This document shows positions 9,188 to 17,378 of a stretch of DNA of 64,000 nt, piece after piece. Source of the DNA: Desulfitibacter sp. BRH_c19 (lineage in GTDB: Bacteria; Bacillota; DSM-16504; Desulfitibacterales; Desulfitibacteraceae); NCBI GenBank assembly GCA_001515945.1, contig LOER01000026.1, forward strand, positions 248,001 through 312,000, read 5' to 3'. The stretch's first letter is position 1; the number at the start of each line of letters is the position of its first letter. The translations under genes were made by a program, and so were the position numbers. The notes beneath the pieces were generated by a model that saw only the letters and a list, made by a program, of their open reading frames with translations, had not been told where the DNA came from and searched no databases.

Positions 9188-9297
9188 TTTTCCTTAAATA
9201 TTTTGGTTAAAATTCAGGAATGTCTGTACGTTAATACCCTCCAGTTGGTACGCATTTTGTGTAAGAACATACACTATACCAAAAGGGGGTATTTTTG

Positions 9298-9615
9298 ATG
9301 GATTATATTTTATTGCTATTTATATTTGTTTGTTACTATTGTGCTGGTGTTTTAAGAAAGTCAAATAAAAAAAGAAGACCTCAATATAAGACAATAGATC
9401 CTAAAGAAGGAACCTTATCAGAGTCAATAGTTGAGCTTATAGCTTTTGCTGGTGGTATTTATCTATCGTTGACCTTGCTGATTGATTTCCTGGCATTAAC
9501 CGGCCTAGAGAGGGTATTCTTTTGGGGAATATCTGTTGACCCTATTGCACTTGCATCAATAATCTTTGCCTTGCTACAGCCAGTCTATGAGCGTATCAGA
9601 TTTAACTATACTTAG
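9298..9615 (+). CDS. Small membrane protein of unknown function
   Basis: A 105-residue protein with three predicted membrane segments (about 2-18, 45-65 and 74-95) and a basic, Lys/Arg-rich cytoplasmic loop (RKSNKKRRP) after the first. ATG 9298 lies eight bases after GGGGG. It is followed on the opposite strand by the C_GCAxxG_C_C gene. I do not recognise a family and propose no function. Confidence 0.6.
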   Translation: MDYILLLFIFVCYYCAGVLRKSNKKRRPQYKTIDPKEGTLSESIVELIAFAGGIYLSLTLLIDFLALTGLERVFFWGISVDPIALASIIFALLQPVYERIRFNYT

Positions 9616-9633
9616 AGGCTCGCACGCGCAATT

Positions 9634-10074
9634 TTATTTTAAAGCTTTTTCTAGAAGCTTAGCTGCTGAACTTAAATAAGATTTACATTTAACCATTACC
9701 TCTGGATCAGCATGAAGCTTTTCTCGACCCTCCATTGTTGTTAGGTCATAGGGCTGTAAATCCTTGCAATTTGATGAGCCATGGATTTCTGTAAACTGTT
9801 CTATAAGTTCACGGGAATTATCCCTAACTTTTCCATAAAGTTCTTTATCTTCACTACTTTGTCTATCATAATCTAGTCCTATTGCTATTATTGCTCCTGA
9901 AACTGCTCCACAGGTAAAACCCTTTCCGGCAATTCCGCCTCCAAATCCAGAAGCAGCAGCCCCCAATTTGGGGTCTTTTTTATATACATCTAGATATGCC
10001 TTTAACATTGATTCTGAACAATTGAAGCCCTCTTGAAAATAGGCACAGGTTTTCTTAGCTAGTTGGTTTTCCAT
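9634..10074 (-). CDS. C_GCAxxG_C_C family redox-type protein
   Basis: A 146-residue protein of the C_GCAxxG_C_C family, common in anaerobes. The cysteines lie in FNCSESM, the glycine-rich segment GFGGGIAGKGFTCGAVSGA, SNCKDL and VKCKSYL. The spacing suggests a membrane-associated, possibly metal- or redox-active helical bundle; no member has an established reaction. On the minus strand GGAGG lies seven bases before the start at 10074. It is one of only three minus-strand genes here and is transcribed away from the DUF815 gene. Confidence 0.85.
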   Translation of the reverse strand: MENQLAKKTCAYFQEGFNCSESMLKAYLDVYKKDPKLGAAASGFGGGIAGKGFTCGAVSGAIIAIGLDYDRQSSEDKELYGKVRDNSRELIEQFTEIHGSSNCKDLQPYDLTTMEGREKLHADPEVMVKCKSYLSSAAKLLEKALK

Positions 10075-10222
10075 TATCTAACCTCCAAATATTTTTTGAG
10101 ACATGTTTATAATTTTCTCTATGCCTTCAGAAAATACCTTTTTATAAAAGTTTTGTTTTCTAGTTATATATTGTAATATATATGTGATAAGATTATGAGG
10201 AAAGTAAACAGGGGGCGCTGCT

Positions 10223-11587
10223 ATGCATGAAAATAATAACAATAAAGAGATTAGTTTTATGGAATATACATTAGCAATTGCTAAATTAAGCATATTTCAC
10301 GAAATGAGAAACCATAACTGTTTAGATAGTCTGAGGATATTACTGCAGTTACTTCTCAAAGACTGTTCAGAAATAGAAAAAGTTGAAGCCTATTACAAGC
10401 TTGTAAATTCTCTGCTGGTAGAAAGCGAAGAAGCCATATATCCAGTAGGTTCTCTTTGGCAAAACTATATACTTGAACAAATACTTATTTCAGATAATAT
10501 TTTCACAAGACAAGCTGAGTCACAAGAAGAGATCTCCTCATTAATAGGAACTGTAGTGAATGAAGATCTGAGACAGCTAAAAACCTTGTACAGCATTGAT
10601 TGGCAAAAAGTAGAGGAAAATGTTTTTGGAGGTCCTCTAGAGCAGTCAATTTTTAAAATAGAAGGAACTATGTCAAGATCTCAAAGGGTTTTCCCAAAAA
10701 TCTATCAGCAAGAAAAGCATCTATTGAAAAAGACTCTGCACAAGAACCATGAGTGGGAAAATTTGCTATCAGATATTATTCTCTTTTTCAAGAAATGGGG
10801 TACTGGGGAAATTGCCCAGTATTGGGTATTTAAATATAATGGAGAATATCTAGAAGGAATCAGTAAACCAGATCCAATTCGCTTAAAAGAGCTGTTAGGC
10901 TGGGATAGTCAACGAAATCAGATCATAGATAATACCCAGCAGTTTGTAAATGGACATACTGCAAATAATACATTACTCTATGGAGATAGGGGTACAGGAA
11001 AATCCTCTACAGTCAAAGGGCTCATCTATGAGTTTGGGGAAAAGGGTTTAAGGTTAATTGATGTGTCACTAAATGGACTTGTAAAACTTCCAAATTTGCT
11101 TAGAAAATTATCAGAAAAACCTCAACGGTTTATAATATTTATAGATGACCTTTCCTTTGAAGAGTATGAAACTCAATACAAAGAATTAAAAGCGGTCTTA
11201 GAGGGTGGAGTAGAGGTACAACCAGACAATGTACTAATCTATGCCACCTCCAATAGGAGACATCTAGTAAAAGAAAAGTTTAGTGACAAGGACATGAATT
11301 ACTATTCGACAGAAAATGAAGAGGTTAGAGGGCAGGATTCCTTACAGGAAAAGCTATCGCTTTCAGATAGGTTTGGCATGACAATCTATTTTACTTCTCC
11401 AGCCCAAAAAGAATATCTCGAAATAGTTCGTTTCCTTGCAAAACAAAGAGGCATAGAAATGGAAGAAAGACTGCTGGACAGAATGGCACTTCAATGGGAA
11501 TTAATGCAAAATTCTCGATCAGGAAGGACTGCAAAACAATTTATTGATCACCTGGCTGGAAGGTTGGCAATGGAGCGAAAGGATTAA
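10223..11587 (+). CDS. DUF815-family AAA+ ATPase
   Basis: A 454-residue protein. The first 200 residues are helical and lack recognisable motifs. From about 210 it matches the DUF815 AAA+ family: Walker A YGDRGTGKSST, Walker B FIIFIDDLSFE, the sensor-1 region NVLIYATSNRRH, and the SDRFGMTIYF arginine-finger region. Such proteins are stand-alone ATPases with unknown substrate. ATG 10223 follows AGGGGG. It is divergent from the C_GCAxxG_C_C gene and followed by the trp-type leader. Confidence 0.85.
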   Translation: MHENNNNKEISFMEYTLAIAKLSIFHEMRNHNCLDSLRILLQLLLKDCSEIEKVEAYYKLVNSLLVESEEAIYPVGSLWQNYILEQILISDNIFTRQAESQEEISSLIGTVVNEDLRQLKTLYSIDWQKVEENVFGGPLEQSIFKIEGTMSRSQRVFPKIYQQEKHLLKKTLHKNHEWENLLSDIILFFKKWGTGEIAQYWVFKYNGEYLEGISKPDPIRLKELLGWDSQRNQIIDNTQQFVNGHTANNTLLYGDRGTGKSSTVKGLIYEFGEKGLRLIDVSLNGLVKLPNLLRKLSEKPQRFIIFIDDLSFEEYETQYKELKAVLEGGVEVQPDNVLIYATSNRRHLVKEKFSDKDMNYYSTENEEVRGQDSLQEKLSLSDRFGMTIYFTSPAQKEYLEIVRFLAKQRGIEMEERLLDRMALQWELMQNSRSGRTAKQFIDHLAGRLAMERKD

Positions 11588-11633
11588 AGAGTCACAGCCT
11601 TCTGAGCTACATGGATAGCCAGTAATTTTTTTC

Positions 11634-11662
11634 GTGACATTGTCTTATTGCCATGCTATAAT
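11634..11662 (+). promoter_or_regulatory. Sigma-A-type promoter of the ECF/tryptophan operon
   Basis: GTGACA (11634-11639) and TATAAT (11657-11662) are separated by exactly 17 bases. Transcription would begin near 11668-11670, directly at the 5' stem-loop of the leader. Confidence 0.75.
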
Positions 11663-11667
11663 GTTTT

Positions 11668-11842
11668 TTAAGCAGCAATAGTGCTTGCTTAAGAGTTTAG
11701 TTGAGATAAGAGTTTAGCTGAGGCAAGAAAAGTGAATAGAGGGGAGATGAGTAGAGATGAGTTGAGTCGAGTAGAGATTAGCTTTAGCTTAGACTGTCTA
11801 ATTATGTTTATTAGCCAGACTCATTTCATGGGTCTGGTTTTT
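11668..11842 (+). promoter_or_regulatory. TRAP-type attenuation leader with (G/U)AG repeats and terminator
   Basis: Right after the promoter a perfect seven-pair stem-loop (TTAAGCA 11668-11674 with TGCTTAA 11686-11692) is followed by trinucleotide repeats. A first group is GAG/TAG at 11693, 11698, 11703, 11710, 11715 and 11720. A second is ten in near-perfect five-base register: GAG at 11744, 11749, 11754, 11759, 11764, 11769 and 11774, TAG at 11779, 11785 and 11790. This is the arrangement bound by the tryptophan-activated 11-mer TRAP (MtrB) in Bacillus, including the 5' stem-loop. A terminator follows at 11815. The controlled gene is a TrpP-like transporter component, which fits. Confidence 0.88.
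11815..11842 (+). terminator. Attenuator terminator in the TRAP leader
   Basis: CCAGACTC and GGGTCTGG form an eight-pair stem with a seven-base loop, followed by TTTTTT. It lies 23 bases after the last TAG repeat and 130 bases before the first gene, so it acts as a premature terminator. TRAP binding upstream would be expected to favour it. Confidence 0.85.
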
Positions 11843-11886
11843 TGGTTTTGTTGCAGAGGTGTTAAATGGAAAAAGAGCTATAAGTT

Positions 11887-11945
11887 GGGGACATTCCTCG
11901 GCGAAGGAGCATGTACATTAACAGCCTAGAAAGAGGTGTGTCCCC
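11887..11945. repeat. GGGGACA-type palindrome, family F, copy 2
   Basis: GGGGACATTCCT at the left and AGGTGTGTCCCC at the right bracket a 35-base loop. The element lies between the attenuator terminator and the ribosome-binding site of the first ECF gene, so any read-through transcript contains it. Confidence 0.55.
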
Positions 11946-11971
11946 TTTCATTGAAGGAGGAGAAAAAACAA

Positions 11972-12613
11972 ATGAGAAGTGAATTAAATAAAAATCATAG
12001 TGACCATAATGAAGTAATTAAAACTAATGAAGTAATTGAACCTAATAAACCCAATGAAACAATGGATATAAATCTTGGATCTGGTGGTGCTGTATTAACC
12101 GGACAAAATACCAATACAAGACAAATTGCTATAGTAGCAGTTTTGATAGCCATAGGTGCAGTACTGAGAATTGTTTCCCCTTCGATTGCGGGGATTACTC
12201 CAAACTGGGTAATAGCCATGTATTGTTTAGCAATAATTCTTGTAAGACCAAATATATTTGCAGCAGTAGGAATAGGTTTCGCAGCAGGTGCTATCAGTAT
12301 GGTTACATCAAAATCACCTATTCCCTATCTTAACCTGATTACTGAACCTGTAGGAGCAGTTGTTGCACTAATGTTTATTTTATTACTACCAAAGCTATCA
12401 ATTAAAGGATATTCCTTAAAACCATTTATAATAGCATTTATGGCTACACTAGCAAGTGGCATCTGTTACCTAGGATTAAATATGGTAATACTTAGTTTAC
12501 CAACAGAAGCGGTAAGGGTGGCTCTTATTACTGTAGTAATTCCTGTAGCGATTTTGAACTCAACTATTACCCAACTTTTATATTACCCAGCTAAGAAGTT
12601 TCTGAACAGCTAG
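11972..12613 (+). CDS. trpP: ECF transporter substrate-binding (S) component, TrpP-like
   Basis: A 213-residue membrane protein. Residues 1-45 are hydrophilic and Asn-rich with the repeated phrase NEVI; then about five to six helices follow with features of the TrpP tryptophan S component (an IAIGAVLRI first helix and PYLNLITEPVGAVVALMF in the middle). It would bind the substrate and dock on the EcfA1-A2-T module encoded immediately downstream. ATG 11972 is chosen for the AAGGAGGAG site eight bases before it. The TRAP leader is independent support for tryptophan as substrate. Homology to TrpP is by eye, so another ligand remains possible. Confidence 0.8.
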   Translation: MRSELNKNHSDHNEVIKTNEVIEPNKPNETMDINLGSGGAVLTGQNTNTRQIAIVAVLIAIGAVLRIVSPSIAGITPNWVIAMYCLAIILVRPNIFAAVGIGFAAGAISMVTSKSPIPYLNLITEPVGAVVALMFILLLPKLSIKGYSLKPFIIAFMATLASGICYLGLNMVILSLPTEAVRVALITVVIPVAILNSTITQLLYYPAKKFLNS

Positions 12614-12647
12614 TTCCAGAAGGACCGAATGTTTGGAGGTAAAAAAA

Positions 12648-13484
12648 GTGGCACAAATTGCTTTAGAACGCGTCAGTTTTAGATATGAAAAAGCAGATGA
12701 ATATGCCATTAAAGATATAAGCTTAACAATTAATCCTGGAGAATTTGTGGTACTTACCGGTCCTGCTGGGGCCGGAAAGTCTACTATGGCATATTGTATC
12801 AACGGCGTTATTCCTCATTTTCAGAGGGGGATGATGCAGGGAGATATATTTCTTGAAGGTCAAAACAGCAAACAACTTACTACTGGCAGCATTGCCAAAA
12901 TGGTGGGAAGTGTATTTCAAGATCCAGAAGCACAAATCGTATGTGCACGAGTTGATGAAGAAATTGCATTTGGATTAGAGAACCTAGGGGTTCCTTCTAG
13001 AGAAATTACTAAAAGAATTGGTAATGTGTTAGAGCTAGTGGGAATAGAGGAATTAAAATATAGACCAACAAATGCTCTATCTGGTGGCCAAAAACAAAGG
13101 GTAGCTATTGCAGCAGTTTTAGCAATGGAACCTACAATCTTGGTCTTGGATGAACCTACGTCAGAGCTTGATCCCTTTGGTACATCACAAGTAATTGAAT
13201 TACTTCACCGGCTAAACAAAGAAAAGAAAATTACCATAGTCCTTGTGGAACAAAAAATTGAAGAAGCAATTTCCTTTGCTACGAGACTTGTGATAATGCA
13301 GCAAGGAGAAATAGTTATAGAAGGTGAACCAGCTAAGGTGCTCACAAAGGATGCCTTGCTGAAATCAGCAGGAGTAAAGCTACCCCAGCTAGTAAACCTC
13401 GCATATAGGTTAGGGTTAAAGGAAGATGTTCCATTAGACCTTTTAGATGCTGAAGCTATGGTAAGGAATTATGTTGGGAGGTAA
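12648..13484 (+). CDS. ecfA1: ECF transporter ATPase A1
   Basis: A 278-residue ABC ATPase energising the S component. Walker A GPAGAGKST, Q loop SVFQDPEAQIV, signature LSGGQKQRVAIAA, Walker B ILVLDEPTSELD and H-loop-position residue in VLVEQK (Gln where many have His) are visible. GTG 12648 is preferred: GGAGG lies eight bases upstream, inside a longer frame opened by TTG 12633. It begins 34 bases after the S component and six bases before ecfA2, one operon. Confidence 0.9.
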   Translation: MAQIALERVSFRYEKADEYAIKDISLTINPGEFVVLTGPAGAGKSTMAYCINGVIPHFQRGMMQGDIFLEGQNSKQLTTGSIAKMVGSVFQDPEAQIVCARVDEEIAFGLENLGVPSREITKRIGNVLELVGIEELKYRPTNALSGGQKQRVAIAAVLAMEPTILVLDEPTSELDPFGTSQVIELLHRLNKEKKITIVLVEQKIEEAISFATRLVIMQQGEIVIEGEPAKVLTKDALLKSAGVKLPQLVNLAYRLGLKEDVPLDLLDAEAMVRNYVGR

Positions 13485-13489
13485 ATGAG

Positions 13490-14332
13490 TTGGAGAAAAT
13501 GCTAATAGAAGTTGAAGAATTAGACTATGCATACGAAAAGTCCAGCCATGTCTTGAGAAATATTAATATTAAGATTGCAAGGGGCGAGATAATAGCATTC
13601 ACAGGGAAAAATGGATCTGGTAAGACAACCCTGGCCAAGCATTTTAATGGCTTACTTAAACCAAGCTCAGGTAAGGTGCTAATTGATGGAAAGGATACTG
13701 CAAAGCGGACAGTATCTGAATTAGCTCAAACAGTAGGCTATGTTTTCCAAAATCCTGACCATCAAATATTTAATGATACTGTCTTTGACGAGGTTGCCTT
13801 TGGACCAAAAAATCAAGGAATAACAGGCAAAAAGCTTGAAGAACTTGTGTTAAATTCTCTCGCAGCAGTTGGTTTAATGGAAGATGCAAATCTATATCCA
13901 TATCGATTGTCCAAGGGTCAAAGACAAAGACTGGCCTTGGCATCAGTCATCGCAATGGAAAGTGACATAATGGTTTTAGATGAACCTACCACCGGTCTTG
14001 ATTATAAAGAAGGATTGGAAATAATGGAACTCCTTAAGAAACTAAACTTAAAAGGGCATACCATAATATTCATCACTCATGATATGGGATTAGTTGCTGA
14101 TTATGCTAAGAGGATGATTGTAGTCTCAGAAGGGGAAATAATAGCTGACAATACTCCTAGGAAAGTTTTTAATCTGGATCAAGTAATAGAGAAAGCACAT
14201 CTAAAGATTCCTGCAGTAACACAGCTTGCAAGAATATTAAAACTATCAAAAAAAACTACATTAAATGATACAGAACTTTTTCAAGAGATCCTTGCTGCAA
14301 AGGAGGCCAACCTAAATGTCCTCTGTAGCTAG
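13490..14332 (+). CDS. ecfA2: ECF transporter ATPase A2
   Basis: The second ABC ATPase, 280 residues, forms a heterodimer with EcfA1. Walker A GKNGSGKTTL, Q loop YVFQNPDHQIF, signature LSKGQRQRLALAS, Walker B IMVLDEPTTGLD and the switch His in FITHDMG are present; the QNPDHQIF motif is typical of EcfA. TTG 13490 follows GGGAGG by eight bases. Its last 17 bases overlap ecfT, suggesting translational coupling. Confidence 0.9.
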   Translation: MEKMLIEVEELDYAYEKSSHVLRNINIKIARGEIIAFTGKNGSGKTTLAKHFNGLLKPSSGKVLIDGKDTAKRTVSELAQTVGYVFQNPDHQIFNDTVFDEVAFGPKNQGITGKKLEELVLNSLAAVGLMEDANLYPYRLSKGQRQRLALASVIAMESDIMVLDEPTTGLDYKEGLEIMELLKKLNLKGHTIIFITHDMGLVADYAKRMIVVSEGEIIADNTPRKVFNLDQVIEKAHLKIPAVTQLARILKLSKKTTLNDTELFQEILAAKEANLNVLCS

Positions 14333-15089
14333 CTACATTACTAGAAATTCGTTAGTTCATAATTTACATCCATTGACTAAAATTATTGGTTCTCTCTGGT
14401 TTTTGACATTAAGTATCATGGTAAGCACACCTATACATCTAATGATCATCTTAGCCATGGTAATTTTCTGTGGCTTTATTGCAAGAATTTCCATTGAAGT
14501 CTTAAAATCTCTTAAGGCAATAACTGTTTTTGCAATTATTATTTTTCTTATTCAAATTGTATTTTATAAATGGGGGACTGTTGTTTTTTATATGATACCT
14601 GTAGTAAATTGGCTTCCAGTCACGATGGAGGGTATTTACTTTGGAATTTCTATAGGGTTAAGAATGATGATTATCTTACTTAGCTTTATTATTTTTCTAT
14701 CTACCACCCAAACAAGGGACATGATGATGGTCTTAGTGGAAAAGCTAAAGGTTCCTTATGACTATGCTTTTATGTTTGTGACTTCCCTGAGGTTTATTCC
14801 AACTTTTATGAGTGAGGTGAAAGCAATTCAAGAAGCACAAAAAGCAAGGGGTTACAGGCTTGAAGGAGCTAATCCTCTAAAGAAAATCAAAGCTTATGTG
14901 CCAATTGCTCTGCCCCTAGTATTAATATCTCTTGCTAAGGGAGAACGTTTAGCCCTAGCTATGGAAACACGAGCCTATGGATCAGGAGTTCCAAGAACCT
15001 ATTTAAAAGAGTGGAAAATAGAAATAAAGGATATAGCTGCCATGGTACTAATGTTATCCATACTGGTGCTGGCGGTTTATATGAGATAG
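14316..15089 (+). CDS. ecfT: ECF transporter transmembrane coupling protein T
   Basis: A 257-residue membrane protein that couples the two ATPases to the S component. It has about five hydrophobic helices and the two Ala-Arg-Gly-like coupling motifs, KARGYRLEG and METRAYGS, that contact the ATPases. ATG 14316 lies after AAGGAGG within ecfA2. This is the last gene of the operon; a heptamer repeat rather than a terminator follows. Confidence 0.92.
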   Translation: MSSVASYITRNSLVHNLHPLTKIIGSLWFLTLSIMVSTPIHLMIILAMVIFCGFIARISIEVLKSLKAITVFAIIIFLIQIVFYKWGTVVFYMIPVVNWLPVTMEGIYFGISIGLRMMIILLSFIIFLSTTQTRDMMMVLVEKLKVPYDYAFMFVTSLRFIPTFMSEVKAIQEAQKARGYRLEGANPLKKIKAYVPIALPLVLISLAKGERLALAMETRAYGSGVPRTYLKEWKIEIKDIAAMVLMLSILVLAVYMR

Positions 15090-15189
15090 AAGGAACATTG
15101 TTAGCTAACCAGAGTTAGCAGATAATTGCACTAACAGGTGTGTATCTATATGAGTTAGTAACAGCAGGAGATAAAAATTTGAAGTATTA

Positions 15190-15231
15190 TTCTGACTTCA
15201 GACTTCTGACTTCAGACTTCTGACTTCTGAT
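15190..15231 (+). repeat. Heptanucleotide tandem array, copy H1
   Basis: Six consecutive seven-base units of TTCTGAC type (alternating with TTCAGAC). It lies just before the phenylacetate-CoA ligase ribosome-binding site. Arrays of the same heptamer occur at 20876, 27121, 55700 and 61956. Confidence 0.8.
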
Positions 15232-15256
15232 AACTGAAAGTTGAGGTGAGATGAGA

Positions 15257-16531
15257 ATGGCTATTCAAGCTGAGCTAGTTGAGAAAAGACATGAATTTAA
15301 AAATCAATTTCCAAGCAGAAAAGTTACTGAACTGTTAAATAGGCTTTATTTTAATTCTGAGGTTTATAAGAAAAAACTTGCCAAGACAGGATATAGCCCT
15401 GTTTTAGACATCACTTTTGATGAATTCTCCAACCTTCCATTTACTGAAAAGCATGAGCTTAGAGAAGGGGGGCCCCTTTCTATGTTAGCAGTACCAGAAG
15501 AAGATGTTATTAGAATTCATTCTTCCTCAGGAACAACGGGAAAACCTGTAGTTATCCCCTATACTCAACAAGATGTAGATCAGTGGGCCCAAATGATGAA
15601 ACGTTGTTATGAACTTGCTGGGGTTACTAAAAGAGATAGGGTGCATATTACACCAGGCTATGGTTTATGGACTGCGGGAATAGGCTTCCAGGCTGGAGTA
15701 GAAAAGCTTGGGGCAATGGCTGTACCAATGGGCCCTGGGAATACTGATAAACAGTTGGAAATGATGATAGATCTTAAAAGCTCTGTATTAATTGGAACTT
15801 CCTCCTATGGACTTTTATTAGCTGAGGAAATTCACAGCAGGGGTATCAAGGATAAAATACATCTTAAAACAGGAATTTTTGGATCAGAACGCTGGGGAGA
15901 AAAAATGCGCCGCAAAATTGAGGAGCTTCTCGGCATAGAAGCATTTGACATATATGGATTGACCGAAGTATACGGACCTGGAATTGCCCTTGATTGCAAG
16001 TATCATCAGGGGATGCATTACTGGTCAGATCACCTTTTCATGGAAATTATTGACCCCATAACAGGAGATCCCCTGCCACCTGGAGAATTAGGAGAACTGG
16101 TAATTACAACACTTACTAAAGAAGCTATGCCTTTAATTCGTTATAGAACCAGGGATTTGACTCGCATAATTAATGAGCCTTGTTTGTGTGGCTGCCCACA
16201 TCCACGCCTGGATAGAATATTAGGTAGAACTGATGATATGATTAAAGTCAAGGGAGTTAATATCTATCCTGGTCAAGTTGATAATCTATTAAAGGAAATT
16301 CAAGGCTTAAGTAGTGAATATCAGATATTTATATCTAGGAAAGAAGGCAGAGACAAGCTGCTTATTAAGGTGGAGAAAGAAAAGCACACTAGCTGCATTA
16401 ACCTGGAAAAAATAATTGAAGCTGACTTTAAAAATAAAATTGGAATTACAGTTAATGTAGAAGTGGTAGATTGTGGTTTGCTGCCTAGAAGTGAAAAGAA
16501 GACAAAAAGAGTTTTTGATGAAAGAGAATAA
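15257..16531 (+). CDS. paaK: Phenylacetate-CoA ligase family enzyme
   Basis: A 424-residue adenylate-forming ligase that activates an aryl acid such as phenylacetate to its CoA thioester with ATP. The P-loop HSSSGTTGKPV, the YGLTE motif, the YRTRDLT Asp, and the hinge and C-terminal motif GRTDDMIKVKGVNIYPGQ are intact. In anaerobes it often serves aromatic amino-acid breakdown via arylpyruvate and arylacetate, which would suit the tryptophan transporter upstream. No indolepyruvate oxidoreductase genes are adjacent, so the exact acid is unknown. ATG 15257 has better spacing from AGGTGAG than ATG 15251. Confidence 0.88.
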   Translation: MAIQAELVEKRHEFKNQFPSRKVTELLNRLYFNSEVYKKKLAKTGYSPVLDITFDEFSNLPFTEKHELREGGPLSMLAVPEEDVIRIHSSSGTTGKPVVIPYTQQDVDQWAQMMKRCYELAGVTKRDRVHITPGYGLWTAGIGFQAGVEKLGAMAVPMGPGNTDKQLEMMIDLKSSVLIGTSSYGLLLAEEIHSRGIKDKIHLKTGIFGSERWGEKMRRKIEELLGIEAFDIYGLTEVYGPGIALDCKYHQGMHYWSDHLFMEIIDPITGDPLPPGELGELVITTLTKEAMPLIRYRTRDLTRIINEPCLCGCPHPRLDRILGRTDDMIKVKGVNIYPGQVDNLLKEIQGLSSEYQIFISRKEGRDKLLIKVEKEKHTSCINLEKIIEADFKNKIGITVNVEVVDCGLLPRSEKKTKRVFDERE

Positions 16532-16554
16532 TTTCATTAATTTCTGATAAAAAA

Positions 16555-16597
16555 AGATCCTCCTAGCTTATCATGAAGCTGGGAGGATTTTGTTTTA
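16555..16597 (+). terminator. Terminator after phenylacetate-CoA ligase
   Basis: ATCCTCCTAGCTT pairs with AAGCTGGGAGGAT around a six-base loop, followed by TTTGTTTTATTT, about 25 bases past the stop. Confidence 0.85.
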
Positions 16598-16719
16598 TTT
16601 CATTAGTGAGAAGCATATATAGAGCTAACTTAAAATAGAGTGTAAAAAGCAGGAAAATATAAATATATGGAGAATAGTACCATCAAAGACAACAAATGGA
16701 AACAAGGTGTTGAGGTAAT

Positions 16720-17232
16720 ATGGATAAAAATTACTACTTAAATCGCCTGACAGACCTGTACAGTTATTATCATGATGTTAAAACTGTTCCAAATCTTGCT
16801 CCATTTCCACTAGATATCTATGCACACTTTTACCAAAGCAACCAAAAATATTTTGGCAGTAGGAATGTTTCCTTATGGCGTGTTAATAATGAAGAACATT
16901 GTTTTGTTAAGTACTATGAAAAGGTCGACAACCTGATTTTTGATGAAATGATAATGACACTTAAAAAGGCAGTTGTCAAGCTGGTAACTCCCAATCCAGA
17001 TCATATGAAAACAGCAATAACAGGTGTAGCAATCACAGAAAAGCCACCAGGAGCTGAATTAGTTTCACATGCCAAAAAGTTCAGCTACAAAAAGCCATAT
17101 ATGTTTTACCTACATGGCTGGAGTGAGATAAGATTTTTGCTTATAGATTTATCATCTAAACAGGTAATTTGTAATTCTGCAGGAAAGGAGGTAAAAAAAT
17201 TCTATGAGGGCCTGTTTAGTGATGGTAGATAA
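16720..17232 (+). CDS. Conserved-looking hypothetical protein
   Basis: A 170-residue soluble protein rich in Tyr, Phe and Lys, without signal peptide, membrane helix or recognisable motif. It reads as a mixed alpha/beta domain with charged C-terminal helices. ATG 16720 has GAGGT just upstream. It is flanked by a terminator and by a family D repeat that starts at its stop codon, so it is probably monocistronic. I do not recognise it. Confidence 0.6.
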   Translation: MDKNYYLNRLTDLYSYYHDVKTVPNLAPFPLDIYAHFYQSNQKYFGSRNVSLWRVNNEEHCFVKYYEKVDNLIFDEMIMTLKKAVVKLVTPNPDHMKTAITGVAITEKPPGAELVSHAKKFSYKKPYMFYLHGWSEIRFLLIDLSSKQVICNSAGKEVKKFYEGLFSDGR

Positions 17233-17345
17233 AGTGAAACTTCAATCAGTATCTTCATTGATTGTTAGTTGAACTAATCAGGAACTTAGGGTCCGTTATC
17301 CCCTACTTGAAGAAGAGGGGGTATTATGGACGGTTAGTGCGTGAT
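17231..17345 (+). repeat. Structured intergenic repeat, family D, copy 1
   Basis: Begins at the stop codon with AAAGTGAAACTT. Then come the hairpin CAATCA (17243-17248)/TGATTG (17259-17264), the conserved string GTTGAACTAATC (17268-17279), and a larger hairpin GTCC...TATCCCC / GGGGGTATTATGGAC. It resembles 30351-30445 and an internal part of family C copies 4 and 5. It precedes cstA. Confidence 0.65.
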
Positions 17346-17378
17346 AAAAAATAGGAGGTAACGAAGGAGGTATTAAAA

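Noticed and set aside
11732-11929. Short + strand ORF over the TRAP repeats and terminator
   Set aside because: It runs through the (G/U)AG repeats and terminator, has repetitive NAG-derived residues and no ribosome-binding site; it is a by-product of the leader.
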